Shown: piece by piece, positions 52,815-62,423 of the stretch | Layout of the letters: every line of letters starts with the position of its first letter | Numbering within the stretch: the stretch's first letter is position 1 | Origin: Veillonella agrestimuris | GTDB lineage: Bacteria > Bacillota > Negativicutes > Veillonellales > Veillonellaceae | Assembly (NCBI RefSeq): GCF_943193065.1 | Contig: NZ_CALPCS010000007.1 | Location: 43,515-107,514 of the forward strand | DNA: 64,000 nucleotides | Direction of reading: 5' to 3' | Program-made: the position numbers and the translations under genes | Notes under the pieces: model-generated | The model's input: only the letters and a program-made list of their open reading frames with translations | Databases searched by the model: none | Told to the model about the DNA's origin: nothing

Positions 52815-53264
52815 TTAAAAGGCTAAATATTCTAACCAATTGTTTTTGGCTATAGACACTTTATAAAAGCTTTCATCGCCATAGAGATAAATATAGATTA
52901 TATACTGCTCACTTTCATATGTGCGATAATTCCAATATTTCCGTTGCAATGTCCACTCACCTTGCACTGGAACAATGGTTGAAATATCTGAGTGCTGTTC
53001 ATCTCTTACTATATTAATGGCAACTGCTTTTGATATTAAATTTCGGCGAACTGAATCATAGGGCATTCCCTCTATATGATAGCGATCATGAGGAAAATAC
53101 TCTTGTAATGCCTGTGTCAATTCAATCCTATCCTTTTGAATCAAATCCTGTCCCCAAAACTTATAACTAGTACCTATAATAGCCCAGAGTATGATAATAG
53201 ATAAAAAACTCCACCAAAGAATACTATATAGTTTTTTTATATATGACCAAATTATGGATTTCAT
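52815..53264 (-). CDS. Unknown single-pass membrane protein
   Basis: I do not recognise this 149-residue protein. It has one N-terminal membrane segment (about residues 12-34, YSILWWSFLSIIILWAIIG) and then a soluble domain of about 110 residues rich in Tyr and Trp, with alternating strands (QYIIYIYLYGDESFYKVSI). It is probably anchored with the domain outside the cytoplasm. A good AGAGGTAG ribosome site supports it as a real gene. It stands alone between the heme cluster and gltB. Confidence 0.65.
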   Translation of the reverse strand: MKSIIWSYIKKLYSILWWSFLSIIILWAIIGTSYKFWGQDLIQKDRIELTQALQEYFPHDRYHIEGMPYDSVRRNLISKAVAINIVRDEQHSDISTIVPVQGEWTLQRKYWNYRTYESEQYIIYIYLYGDESFYKVSIAKNNWLEYLAF

Positions 53265-53460
53265 CTACTACCTCTTAAACCTCACAACCTTTATTTCACA
53301 TCAAAACTATCCTTCTATAAGCAAGTGAATTAGGTAAATTTCTGACTTTTACAGAATAATCGTCATTCTAAAATTTGTCTTTCATGTTTTTTCATATCTC
53401 TTTCAGTATATCATATCTCATGTATCAGTATAAGATAACCCGCATCTACATACAAAAAAG

Positions 53461-53502
53461 ACTACCACATTCAGAGATCTCTCTCTAATATGGTAGTCCT
53501 TT
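53461..53502 (-). terminator. Terminator of the heme operon
   Basis: GACTACCACATT (53461-53472) pairs with AATATGGTAGTC (53488-53499) with one mismatch. On the minus strand TTTTTTGTAT follows. Confidence 0.8.
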
Positions 53503-53548
53503 CAAACTATGCAATATATAACATGTTAATTAACACATGCCGATTATC

Positions 53549-54280
53549 TTACGCAAAAATCTCCGCCAACAAAGCGTCATCAATGATAGTGCCTACATAG
53601 AAGTCGCTGAAAATGCCGAATCGTGCGCTGGCTTCTTCAAAGCGCATATCGTAAACGATTTTTTTGAATTGAATGTCGTCATTACTGAAGATGGTAATGC
53701 CCCATTCCCAATCGTCTAAGCCGACGCCGCCAGTGGTGTATTCAGATAATACTTCTAAATATGGGCGGCCAGTCATGCCGTGTGCACGCATAAAGGCACC
53801 GCGTTCTTCTTGAGATAACATAAACCAGTTATCTTGTGCTTCTCGTTTTTTGCTCATATTATAGAAGCAAATGTATTTGTCTTTTGGTACTGTTGGATAT
53901 AATTTTGCTTCTACTTCTGGCGTATCTAATTTTGCTTTTACATAAGCACTTACTTCTGTCACTGATGTGTAAGAGTAAGTTTGTACTAGTACAGATGCAA
54001 TAGCTAGACGACGGAATTTACGTTCCCATTGTGCCAACGCTTCTAAGGATGGCGCTAAAATCCATAAGAGCAAGTCACCTTTATAGCCATTCACATCATA
54101 GAACGCATAGCTGCCTTCTTTTGCTTGATGCATGGCTTCTAATTCTGCTAAGTATGCTTTTAACTCGTTACGTGCTGCTTCTTTTTCAGCATCGCTAAAA
54201 CAGTTCCATGCACTAAAGTCCATGGAGAATACCATATGTTGGCTATGCCAGCCTTCTACTGTAGGAATTGCTTTTCCCAT
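53549..54280 (-). CDS. chdC: Coproheme decarboxylase (HemQ, chlorite-dismutase family)
   Basis: It oxidatively decarboxylates coproheme to heme b in the last step of the coproporphyrin pathway. The ATG at 54280 (MGKAIPTVEGWHSQHMVFS) has the best spacing (8 bases) from AAGGAG. The 243-residue protein has the duplicated ferredoxin-like fold. KYICFYNMSKKR holds the catalytic tyrosine and RAHGMTGRPY the proximal heme histidine. It is the last gene of the hemE-hemH-hemY-chdC cluster, about 70 bases after hemY. Confidence 0.88.
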   Translation of the reverse strand: MGKAIPTVEGWHSQHMVFSMDFSAWNCFSDAEKEAARNELKAYLAELEAMHQAKEGSYAFYDVNGYKGDLLLWILAPSLEALAQWERKFRRLAIASVLVQTYSYTSVTEVSAYVKAKLDTPEVEAKLYPTVPKDKYICFYNMSKKREAQDNWFMLSQEERGAFMRAHGMTGRPYLEVLSEYTTGGVGLDDWEWGITIFSNDDIQFKKIVYDMRFEEASARFGIFSDFYVGTIIDDALLAEIFA

Positions 54281-54353
54281 TATCATCACTCCTTATCAAA
54301 GTATGTAATATATAACTAGTATGTAACATGTATAAACTATAAATGTATAACTA

Positions 54354-55910
54354 TTAGTGTTCAACTAGTTGATTTACTAGTTCTTTAGCTTGTTTTACAC
54401 CATCAGGAATACCGATGCCATCAAAAGGCGTTCCGATGAGATAGAGATTTGGGTAATGCTCCTTAACATGAGCATTAACCATATTGACTGCAGCACGATG
54501 ACCTACATTATATTGCGGCATGCTGCGCACAAGGCGATTCATTTTCACCCATTCCGGTTCAGCCGAGAAGTTCATAATCCTTTGGATTTCTCTCACGGCT
54601 AGCTGCGCCAATTCTTCATCTTTATATCGTTCTATCGCATCATTACCAGGTTTACCAATAAATACGCGCAATACGATTGTATCATCGCCCGTCGTTTGTG
54701 GCCATTTTTGATTCAATATGGTACACGCCGTCAACGGTGTATCAGTATGACGAGTAATTAAGAGGCCTGAACCGTTTAATTCACCGTCAAAATCTTCTTT
54801 TTTAAAAGCCATAATGGCAATAGCACAACTAGATTGTTCCATGTTACGCACCGCATCAAATACCTCATCATGGCGGAACCATTGACGGTACGAAGCGGGC
54901 GGTGTAGCAATGATGAGGGCATCTGTATAAACGCTTGTTTCATCAGCACCCAGCGCTAGTATATAACCATCGCCTTGACGATTAATATTGCTCACTTCTG
55001 TATGTGTCGTTATGGTTACATTGCTAGGCATTTGCTCAACGATAGCCTGAATAACGCTTTCAAGGCCGCCCGTCAATTGCCGGAACATGCCCGATTGCGA
55101 AGCTGTGCCTTTTGCTGCATTGTGTTGCGGTGCTGGTGGTTGCTTATGTGTTAAAGGATTGCCTTGTTGTGTAGGCAAGGACTTTTCTTTTTCATCAAAG
55201 TCCTTATCTTTCATCGTATCTTTACCAGCTCTCGGTACGTCACCAACGTGAGCTTCACCTTGAGCGGCTTTCGATACATTTGCTTTTTTATGTCCCATTT
55301 TAGCAGCCATCATGCCTTTCACCATATTCCCATATTTTTGTTCTACTTGAATAAAATGAGGAAAGGTGGATAAGAGGCTAATTTTATAAATGTCACCGCC
55401 GTAAATACCAGCTAATAAAGGTTCAATGAGTTTATCCATCATTTCTTGGCCTAAATGGTATTTAAAGAAATGACCAATGGACACGTCTCCATCTTTATCT
55501 AAAGGGTATGGTTTTTTAAAAAAGTCTAACCCGGCGCGCAATTTACCCGTCCAAGAAATAAGGGATGCTTTCACAAAGGGCATCATTTCTGTCGGAACAC
55601 CCATAATGGATCCTCCAGGAATAGGATGCGTTGTACCTCGATCGTATACATAAGCCTGACCTGTCGCATTGGATACTAAGGTATGGCCTAACCCGAGGTC
55701 TACTACGAGGTCCGTCATTTCTGTTTTACGCCCCAAATAAGAGTCCGGACCTAATTCGACGACAAAGTCACCTACTCGTTCTGTTTGAATTTTACCGCCT
55801 AGGCGAGAGCTTTGTTCATAAACCTGTATGTGCCAGTCTGGTTTGGCGTGACCTAAATAGTACGCTGCAGTAAGACCTGTGAGGCCACCGCCTACAATTG
55901 TTATGTTCAC
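54354..55910 (-). CDS. hemY: Coproporphyrinogen III/protoporphyrinogen oxidase (HemY/CgoX type)
   Basis: The FAD enzyme oxidises the porphyrinogen ring, most likely coproporphyrinogen III given chdC next door. The 518-residue protein opens with the dinucleotide motif TIVGGGLTGLTAAYYLG, then EQSSRLGGKIQTERVG and VVELGPDSYLG. The C-terminus has LIGTPFDGIGIPDGVKQA. Residues 206-275 are a hydrophilic insert rich in Lys, Asp and Gln that is longer than usual. It starts at GTG, overlapping the hemH stop codon (GTGA). Confidence 0.9.
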   Translation of the reverse strand: MNITIVGGGLTGLTAAYYLGHAKPDWHIQVYEQSSRLGGKIQTERVGDFVVELGPDSYLGRKTEMTDLVVDLGLGHTLVSNATGQAYVYDRGTTHPIPGGSIMGVPTEMMPFVKASLISWTGKLRAGLDFFKKPYPLDKDGDVSIGHFFKYHLGQEMMDKLIEPLLAGIYGGDIYKISLLSTFPHFIQVEQKYGNMVKGMMAAKMGHKKANVSKAAQGEAHVGDVPRAGKDTMKDKDFDEKEKSLPTQQGNPLTHKQPPAPQHNAAKGTASQSGMFRQLTGGLESVIQAIVEQMPSNVTITTHTEVSNINRQGDGYILALGADETSVYTDALIIATPPASYRQWFRHDEVFDAVRNMEQSSCAIAIMAFKKEDFDGELNGSGLLITRHTDTPLTACTILNQKWPQTTGDDTIVLRVFIGKPGNDAIERYKDEELAQLAVREIQRIMNFSAEPEWVKMNRLVRSMPQYNVGHRAAVNMVNAHVKEHYPNLYLIGTPFDGIGIPDGVKQAKELVNQLVEH

Positions 55911-56875
55911 TTCTTAATCCTTTCCATAATGGCACTGGCCATAGCTTCTATAAATAAGGAATTATCATTAGGCATCATAACCCGCCCATATATGGCATTT
56001 CCAGCCTCAACGAGATGGCGACAGGCCACATCATTATCGTGCAATATCTCTACGTGGTCACTGACAAATCCAAAAGGAATGAAAACAATGCGTTTTGCTC
56101 CTTCTTTGAGAACCTCTTCGATAGCAGTTTCGATGGATGGTCCTAACCAACCAGGACGAGGAGGCGCACTTTGAAATGCTACTCTATAGTTTGCCATACC
56201 ACTGCGCTGAGCAATGAAAGTAGCTGCCCTTTCGATATTGTCTTTATAATCGCCTGCCGTCTCTTCTGGCACGCTGTGAGCAGAAAAAATGAAATGCGTA
56301 TCCTTTGTACTATATGGGATATCTTCATGACTATCGCTAGGTTGCCATTGACTATCTTCCGTATTCGTAATATATGCATCGATAGCTTTCATCCAATAAT
56401 AGGCAAAGGACGGTTGTAACCACCAAGACTGGATAAACTCTACTTGTAAACTAGGGTACTCGTCAGTGATGACCTGCAATTTACGTTCGTAATCGCCTGT
56501 ACCTGCTGATGAATAGAAAGGAGTCGTCACAATAGCGACGATACGCGAATAACCGTCTTTCACCATACGTGCTACGGTTTCTTTCATACTAAAAGAACTC
56601 GTTTCGGAAGGTACATGCAAATAGCTTACATAAACAGGAATATCTTGTTCCCATTTATCTTGTAACTGTTCTTGCAGCACCCGACCTTGTCGTAAAGCCA
56701 TGTCTTGCAAAGCTTGATTGTTCCATTGTCCAATGGACGTATACCGTTCTGCTAGCATAGCTAGTTCCGCATCACTTGGCGCATGGCCGCGGCGAATGCT
56801 GGTCACATAAGGGCCTAAGTCTTCTACCGAACTAGGGGTACCAAAAGAAAGTAATAAAATTGCTGTATTATTCAT
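55907..56875 (-). CDS. hemH: Ferrochelatase (coproporphyrin or protoporphyrin type)
   Basis: It inserts ferrous iron into the porphyrin. The 322-residue protein has LLLSFGTPSSVEDLGPYVTSI in the fragments SFGTPSSVEDLGPY, the catalytic histidine in HFIFSAHSVPEE, and the acidic iron-channel segment with FQSAPPRPGWLGPSIE and GFVSDHVEIL. It is likely soluble and, with chdC present, likely a coproporphyrin ferrochelatase (CpfC). It is 6 bases from hemE and overlaps hemY. Confidence 0.93.
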   Translation of the reverse strand: MNNTAILLLSFGTPSSVEDLGPYVTSIRRGHAPSDAELAMLAERYTSIGQWNNQALQDMALRQGRVLQEQLQDKWEQDIPVYVSYLHVPSETSSFSMKETVARMVKDGYSRIVAIVTTPFYSSAGTGDYERKLQVITDEYPSLQVEFIQSWWLQPSFAYYWMKAIDAYITNTEDSQWQPSDSHEDIPYSTKDTHFIFSAHSVPEETAGDYKDNIERAATFIAQRSGMANYRVAFQSAPPRPGWLGPSIETAIEEVLKEGAKRIVFIPFGFVSDHVEILHDNDVACRHLVEAGNAIYGRVMMPNDNSLFIEAMASAIMERIKK

Positions 56876-56881
56876 CTTCTA

Positions 56882-57922
56882 CTACTTGTTCCCCCATAGT
56901 TGACGGCTCTTTTCATGTATATAATGAGTCAACCACTTTAATTTCTCTGGATCTGCTTCAGGAAATACACCATGGCCTAAGTTAAATACGTGCTTGCCAT
57001 GTTGTACCCCTTCTTCTAAGATGCGGTCCACCTCTTGGGCAATTACTGATGTATCTGCCAATAAATAAGCTGGATCTAAATTACCTTGTACCGTTTGGGT
57101 AATGCCATTCGTTTTTGCGTCCCCAATGGAACTACGCCAATCAAGGGCTACTACATCTAATGGCAGTTGCGCCCAAGTCGACACGAGATGGCTCGTACCA
57201 ACCCCATTCATAGCCAGCGGTAAGCTTGGGAATCGCTCTTTTACAGTACTAATGATGCGTTCCATGTGAGGGAAAATATATTGCTTATATTGCTCCTCAT
57301 TGACCGCACCTACCCAAGAATCGAAAATCTGCAACGCATTAGCACCTGCTTCAGCTTGCATAGATAGATAGTCAATGGACATAGTAGCTAATTTTTCCAT
57401 CAATGTATGCCATACATCGCTTTGACCGACCATGAGGCCCCGCGTTTTATTGTAGTTTTTTGTCGGTCCCCCTTCTACTAAATAGGACGCAATAGTAAAA
57501 GGAGCTCCACAAAAACCTATGAGCGGCACATCTAATACTTCTGTAGTCAAAAGAGAAATCGTTTTAGCAATGTAGTCTACTTTGGATGGATCAAATGGTT
57601 GTAATCGTTCTACATCTTCGATTCTCGCTATAGGTGTTTCAAAGACAGGCCCTATGCCAGGCTTAATATCTACATTGATGCCGATAGCAACCATAGGACT
57701 CATAATATCTTTATAGAGAATCGCCGCATCAACACCATATTCTTTGACCGGTAGCTCTGTAACTTGCGCACAAAGCTCTGGAATTTTCGTAATTTCAAAT
57801 AATGTGTATTTCTCCTTAATTTTGCGATACGCCGCCTGACTGCGGCCAGCTTGCCGCATATACCACACAGGCGTTACGCCAGGATTCTTACCCTGAATCA
57901 TATCTAAATAAGCTGTATTCAT
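56882..57922 (-). CDS. hemE: Uroporphyrinogen decarboxylase
   Basis: It removes four carboxyl groups from uroporphyrinogen III to give coproporphyrinogen III. The 346-residue protein carries TPVWYMRQAGRSQAAYR at the start, GFCGAPFTIASYLVEGG, and the closing LGHGVFPEADPE. It heads the heme cluster with a GGGGGAA ribosome site. Earlier heme genes are not in this window. Confidence 0.95.
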   Translation of the reverse strand: MNTAYLDMIQGKNPGVTPVWYMRQAGRSQAAYRKIKEKYTLFEITKIPELCAQVTELPVKEYGVDAAILYKDIMSPMVAIGINVDIKPGIGPVFETPIARIEDVERLQPFDPSKVDYIAKTISLLTTEVLDVPLIGFCGAPFTIASYLVEGGPTKNYNKTRGLMVGQSDVWHTLMEKLATMSIDYLSMQAEAGANALQIFDSWVGAVNEEQYKQYIFPHMERIISTVKERFPSLPLAMNGVGTSHLVSTWAQLPLDVVALDWRSSIGDAKTNGITQTVQGNLDPAYLLADTSVIAQEVDRILEEGVQHGKHVFNLGHGVFPEADPEKLKWLTHYIHEKSRQLWGNK

Positions 57923-57956
57923 TGTTCCCCCTTTCTACAGACTTATATATGTATCG

Positions 57957-60896
57957 TTATAATCGTTCTAACTTATGTCGCTCAATGCCATCGATGGCGC
58001 CTGCCATGTTGTACACTTGTTGCTGACATGTAAATATCCATATTTGTTGTTCTTCACCGAGCTCAGCTAAGAGCTGTAATGCGCTTTGCTGACGATCTTC
58101 ATCAAAACGTACGAGAATATCGTCTAAAATGATAGGCAATGCATCAACTTGATAGGAAAAGACCTTAGCTAATGCTAATCGTAGTGCAAGATATACTTGG
58201 TCCCCTAACCCACTAGACCAATAGGATACCTCTAATCGTTTTCCGTTCTTATCTAACAACGCTAAGCCTGCTTCCAATCCCCACATATCCAGCGTGTAAG
58301 TACCATTAGTGAGGCGTTCGATATAGTTTGATGCAAGAGTCAACATTTTAGGTTGCGACTCTTCTTCATAAGATTGTTGTGCTCCATCCATGCAATGGGC
58401 GATGACAACTTGTGTTGCCCAATCTTCTAAAGCAGATTCTAATTCTCGTTCTAATTCACTTCGCTCCTGCAAGGCTTCTCGTTGAGCCCCATCAGAACCA
58501 AGGGCGCGCATAGCTTCCACAATTTGTCCGCGTTTTTCATATACGTTGGCTAAGGACTCTTGTAGTTTCGCAATTTCGCCATCGCTATGAGCCTCTTCTT
58601 CTAACCAATGCTCTTTATTACCTTCCCGCAGACGTCGATAAAATAAGTCTTTATTTTCCCCTGCTGGCGTCAACAAATCGAGCTGTACTTGGCTTTGTTT
58701 ATAAATCATTTTCCATTGCTTATACTGATTTTCATCAATGAGGCGTTGACGGTACTCATTCGCACCTTCAATTCCCGTCTTTTCGAGCAATGCTTTTTGT
58801 TCTAAGAGAAGAGCTTTTTCTTTGCGATGCCAATTGTCATATTCCAAGCGGTAGGCTTTGCGCTGCGATTCTTTCTGTTCCCACCGAATCATTTGCTGCT
58901 GAAAATTCTTATACTGGTTGTATATGCGTTTCAACTCTGTCGGTGTCACCGATGTGTCTATTCCTAGATTATACCATAAAGTAGATGCTTGTTCCTCAAT
59001 TAAATTCAGGGCCTCTTCATGTTCTGTTAAGCGCTTTTCATAGCCTTCAATAACGCGCAATTGCTCATGGTATTGGTCATACTCTTGCTTCATGCTAAAG
59101 AAATCATCGTCACTCAAGCTTTTTACAGCCCCTTGTGGCAACCACGCTTGCCATTCTGCTAAGGCCATATCATAATTGGCTTGCAAAATCTTACCTTCTT
59201 CGCGGTATGACTGGGCCCTAGCAGAGGCCTCGAAATCGAGGGATGCGCTATCACCCGATTGGGCTTCTCGTTCCAACTGTGAAAGTAATTGTTCATGGCG
59301 TTTTTCCAAGCGTTCTAATTCGCGCAATTTGCTATCGTCGACACTGGCCTGATGGCGCAAGCGCCAAGCGTACCAGAACAAAATAACGCCCAATACGAGC
59401 AACACAGTGCCAATAAGGGTGTACTGAGGTGCTTCGAACACGACGATCCCCACTAATGCCATAACAGCCCCTACAACGGCACCTAAACCGCCGATGCGTT
59501 GCAACCACACAGGGAGACTCGACGTCGCACCTCGATCATGGAGGGAAAGACGGAGCGCTTCCATATCGGTTACAACAGTATTGATTTCCTCTTCTAGCCA
59601 TGCTCGGAAGGTTGTACCCTCTGCAGTTGTTGTAGCCCCTGTTATAGACTCCTCAGTTGTTCCATTTTCTCCTGTAACGACTGCTAAAACATCTGATTCA
59701 CTAGCAGCTATGTTAGAAACTCCTAGCTCAGTCCATGGAGCTCTATCAGCATGAACAGATTGTTCTGGATTTCGTTCCTCCCAATAGTACAACTGTTCTT
59801 TAGCAGATCTCAATCGTTTCGACAAGCGTTCCCCTTCGAACCAGTTGATATCATCCTCGAGTTCGCCTTCTGTGTGCCACGCCGAATGCAAAGAACGCGA
59901 AAAAGCCAATTGGTCTTTCACTTTGTTGATATACGATGCCCCTTCATCGCATTCGCGGCGCAATTGTTCCCACTTAGCACTTTGTTGCACTAAGTCTTCT
60001 ACATCTTGACCATACAAAGCAAAAGGCCCTTGTGGATCAAAATTGCCAGGCTTCAAAGCATCTTCTTTATCGGTCCACAACTGCATATGATGCTGTGCTT
60101 CTTTCAAACCTTCGTCGATGCGCATGAAAGCTTCTTTGTCAATCGATTCATCAGGCATAAAACGGTGCATATGTTGCTTCGCTTCTTCGCTCCGCCCATA
60201 CGTATCCCAAGCGCGCAATACCATGTCGATGCCTTCTCGGTAGTCTTGCCACTCTCGGATTTGATGCTGAATTTCTGCTTCTGTTTGTTCCGAATTGCGA
60301 TAAGCCTGCTGCAATTCCACGTATTGTGCTTCCTGTTTCGATAGATCTGCTAGGCGCTGTTTATTTTCTGCCAACTGTTCTAAGAGAACATTGATCCGTT
60401 TCTTGCCGGACGTAGAAGCCACTAGCAAATCTGTAATGTTCTTTTCTACGCCTTTCACGGCGCTTCCTAATTGCTCTCCCCCTTCGGCACCGAAGAATCG
60501 AGCTCGTACATCTACTTCTTGAAGGATATCAAGGCCTTGCAAATCCTCTAAGGTTACGGCAAAGATGCGATTATAGGTCTTTTTATCGAGCCCATGCCAC
60601 CACACTTGGCTTGGTTCTTCTTGCATAGACGGCTCGCCATAAGTATAGAAATCGAGTTGCTTTTGGTGGCGCCCTAAATAGTAGACTTTGCCATCTTTTT
60701 CAAGATCTGCAGAGCCTTCAAAATAACCGTACTTTTTATGTTTACCCCCAAATAGGAGCGTCCGCAAGCCTTCTAACAAAGATGTTTTACCGCTTTCATT
60801 AGGTCCATAAATAAGTTGCACTCCACTAGGAGCGGCAGAAAATTGCCAGTTACGGTAAGGCCCAAATGAATCGATTTTAATGTTCTGTATCTTCAT
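57957..60896 (-). CDS. YhaN/SbcC-like coiled-coil ATPase
   Basis: The 979-residue protein has an ABC-type ATPase head split by long helices: Walker A YGPNESGKTSLLEGL near residue 31, and at the C-terminus the signature-like YWSSGLGDQVYLALRLALAKV with Walker B ALPIILDDILVRFDE. The middle is mostly coiled coil with a hydrophobic pair of segments near 470-515 (GGLGAVVGAVMALVGIVVF), as in B. subtilis YhaN, so it is likely membrane-attached. It overlaps the nuclease gene by 20 bases and should form an SbcCD/Rad50-Mre11-like complex with it. Confidence 0.88.
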   Translation of the reverse strand: MKIQNIKIDSFGPYRNWQFSAAPSGVQLIYGPNESGKTSLLEGLRTLLFGGKHKKYGYFEGSADLEKDGKVYYLGRHQKQLDFYTYGEPSMQEEPSQVWWHGLDKKTYNRIFAVTLEDLQGLDILQEVDVRARFFGAEGGEQLGSAVKGVEKNITDLLVASTSGKKRINVLLEQLAENKQRLADLSKQEAQYVELQQAYRNSEQTEAEIQHQIREWQDYREGIDMVLRAWDTYGRSEEAKQHMHRFMPDESIDKEAFMRIDEGLKEAQHHMQLWTDKEDALKPGNFDPQGPFALYGQDVEDLVQQSAKWEQLRRECDEGASYINKVKDQLAFSRSLHSAWHTEGELEDDINWFEGERLSKRLRSAKEQLYYWEERNPEQSVHADRAPWTELGVSNIAASESDVLAVVTGENGTTEESITGATTTAEGTTFRAWLEEEINTVVTDMEALRLSLHDRGATSSLPVWLQRIGGLGAVVGAVMALVGIVVFEAPQYTLIGTVLLVLGVILFWYAWRLRHQASVDDSKLRELERLEKRHEQLLSQLEREAQSGDSASLDFEASARAQSYREEGKILQANYDMALAEWQAWLPQGAVKSLSDDDFFSMKQEYDQYHEQLRVIEGYEKRLTEHEEALNLIEEQASTLWYNLGIDTSVTPTELKRIYNQYKNFQQQMIRWEQKESQRKAYRLEYDNWHRKEKALLLEQKALLEKTGIEGANEYRQRLIDENQYKQWKMIYKQSQVQLDLLTPAGENKDLFYRRLREGNKEHWLEEEAHSDGEIAKLQESLANVYEKRGQIVEAMRALGSDGAQREALQERSELERELESALEDWATQVVIAHCMDGAQQSYEEESQPKMLTLASNYIERLTNGTYTLDMWGLEAGLALLDKNGKRLEVSYWSSGLGDQVYLALRLALAKVFSYQVDALPIILDDILVRFDEDRQQSALQLLAELGEEQQIWIFTCQQQVYNMAGAIDGIERHKLERL

Positions 60897-62151
60897 TGTT
60901 CGCCCCCATCAACATCGTAACGCCTTCAATTTCGCTGCGTTCCATGACGCGCTGCAATAGTTCTGGTGAAAGCAATTCTGCATACGCCCCTAAGCGCTTC
61001 GCTTCTGGCCGATCTAACAGAATTTGTTTCACACTAGCCACATCTGTAATTGTTCTATCGTAGGCGCGCAAATAGTCCCCTACCATATCATTCAGCATGC
61101 GCCGTTCCCCTAGGTTCACAGACGGTCTCGTACGATCCATCAATTTATAAGGCATGACGAAACCAGTTTTACTCACTTCTTCTCGTTGACTGTCTTTGAG
61201 CCAATGTTGGCGAACCCCTTCATCCATTGCTAATGTGTGCATCGGGCCGGCCCCTACGAGTTGGACGGATAAGAGGATGGGCTTTTTATATTGCTTATGT
61301 AAAGACGCCTTTTTGATGCGCAATAATTCCATCAATTCCGACTCTTGTTGCACGCCGGAAATATCTAGTTTAATCTCTTCAAAGCGAAGAGCTGCGGTAT
61401 CGATAAACGCCAAATCACAGTGACCATTATGAGATACTTTCACTAAGTAACATCCTTTTGGCCCCGTCTCTTTACGGTGCAAGCCTTGCGGATTGCCGGG
61501 ATAGACCACCATCGGGTCGCTATGGAGAATTTGCGATTTATGAATATGCCCTAAAGCCCAATAATCCATAGCACCTTGCACTAAATCGGAGAGACTACAA
61601 GGACCTACGACATCGTGCGCCTCGCTATTCTTACTAGATCCTACAGTGCCATGCATGACGGCAATAGAAAACTCATCTCTCTCAAGTGCTTTATATTGGG
61701 TGGCAAAATTCATATATTCATTGCCATGACCACAGCTAATGCCGTAAATTCCGCCAATTTCTACATTGTTCACCATCAAGGGAAATCGCTGTACTTGGGT
61801 GTCCGAAAATATATGCACATTGTTAGGCATAGTGAGCTGGGCGCGCCAGCTTTCAGCAGGGTCGTGATTCCCTTGCACCATGTACACTGGAATGTGCGCC
61901 TCCGCCAATCGCTGCATAGCCCCTACAAAACGAACTTGAGCCTCTAAATTATGATCCTCACTATTATAAATATCGCCACTAATGATGAAAGCTTGCACTG
62001 ATTCATTGATGGCAGTATCGATGATTCGCTCAAAAGCTACATATGTAGCGTCTGCTACGGTCCGTTCCACAGCGGAACTCATAGTCCGAGCATATTTGAA
62101 AGGAGCCCCTAAATGAAGGTCTCCACAATGTATAAAACGAAAAGGCTGCAT
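60877..62151 (-). CDS. YhaO/SbcD-like DNA repair metallophosphoesterase
   Basis: The ATG at 62151 (MQPFRFIHCGDLHLGAPF) is chosen for its AAAGGAGA site; ten more codons upstream lack one. The 424-residue protein has all phosphoesterase motifs: GDLHLGAP, ISGDIYNSEDH, VQGNHDPAES, VMHGTVG and ALGHIHKSQI. It should cut or trim DNA ends with manganese together with the YhaN-like ATPase that follows. Confidence 0.9.
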   Translation of the reverse strand: MQPFRFIHCGDLHLGAPFKYARTMSSAVERTVADATYVAFERIIDTAINESVQAFIISGDIYNSEDHNLEAQVRFVGAMQRLAEAHIPVYMVQGNHDPAESWRAQLTMPNNVHIFSDTQVQRFPLMVNNVEIGGIYGISCGHGNEYMNFATQYKALERDEFSIAVMHGTVGSSKNSEAHDVVGPCSLSDLVQGAMDYWALGHIHKSQILHSDPMVVYPGNPQGLHRKETGPKGCYLVKVSHNGHCDLAFIDTAALRFEEIKLDISGVQQESELMELLRIKKASLHKQYKKPILLSVQLVGAGPMHTLAMDEGVRQHWLKDSQREEVSKTGFVMPYKLMDRTRPSVNLGERRMLNDMVGDYLRAYDRTITDVASVKQILLDRPEAKRLGAYAELLSPELLQRVMERSEIEGVTMLMGANNEDTEH

Positions 62152-62218
62152 TATGTCTCCTTTCGTACCATAAAATTCCAATACTTAATTATACTATAAA
62201 TCGATATATATATTCCAT

Positions 62219-62249
62219 TTGTTAACCTGATTACCATTTAGGTTGACAT
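62219..62249 (+). promoter_or_regulatory. BirA-like operator overlapping the bioB promoter
   Basis: TTGTTAACCT (62219-62228) and AGGTTGACAT (62240-62249) form an inverted repeat (8 of 10 matched) of the form TTGTTAAC-N-GTTAACAA used by the biotin repressor BirA. The right half contains the -35 box of the promoter. Confidence 0.65.
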
Positions 62250-62272
62250 TCTGCAAACACAAAGTCTATAAT
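62243..62272 (+). promoter_or_regulatory. bioB promoter
   Basis: A perfect TTGACA (62243-62248), an 18-bp spacer and a perfect TATAAT (62267-62272). The transcript would have a leader of about 145 bases. Confidence 0.8.
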
Positions 62273-62294
62273 AAAATTGTCAATTATATATTTT

Positions 62295-62410
62295 CTACTA
62301 GTTTACAATCCGCAAAAATCACTTGTACTAATTACAATTGATGGAAATTGCTTGTATTCCTTTACAATCTACTAGAACTATTTGTATCAGTTTACAATCT
62401 ATGAAAACTA
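62295..62410 (+). repeat. Four-copy, 29-30-bp repeat array in the bioB leader
   Basis: TTTACAATC or a close variant begins at 62302, 62331 (ATTACAATT), 62361 and 62391. In units 2-4 it is preceded by TTGTA 5-6 bases upstream, giving TTGTA-N-TACAA inverted repeats. The half-site GTTTACAA resembles the E. coli BirA half-site. Confidence 0.6.
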
Positions 62411-62423
62411 CGAGGAACCGATG

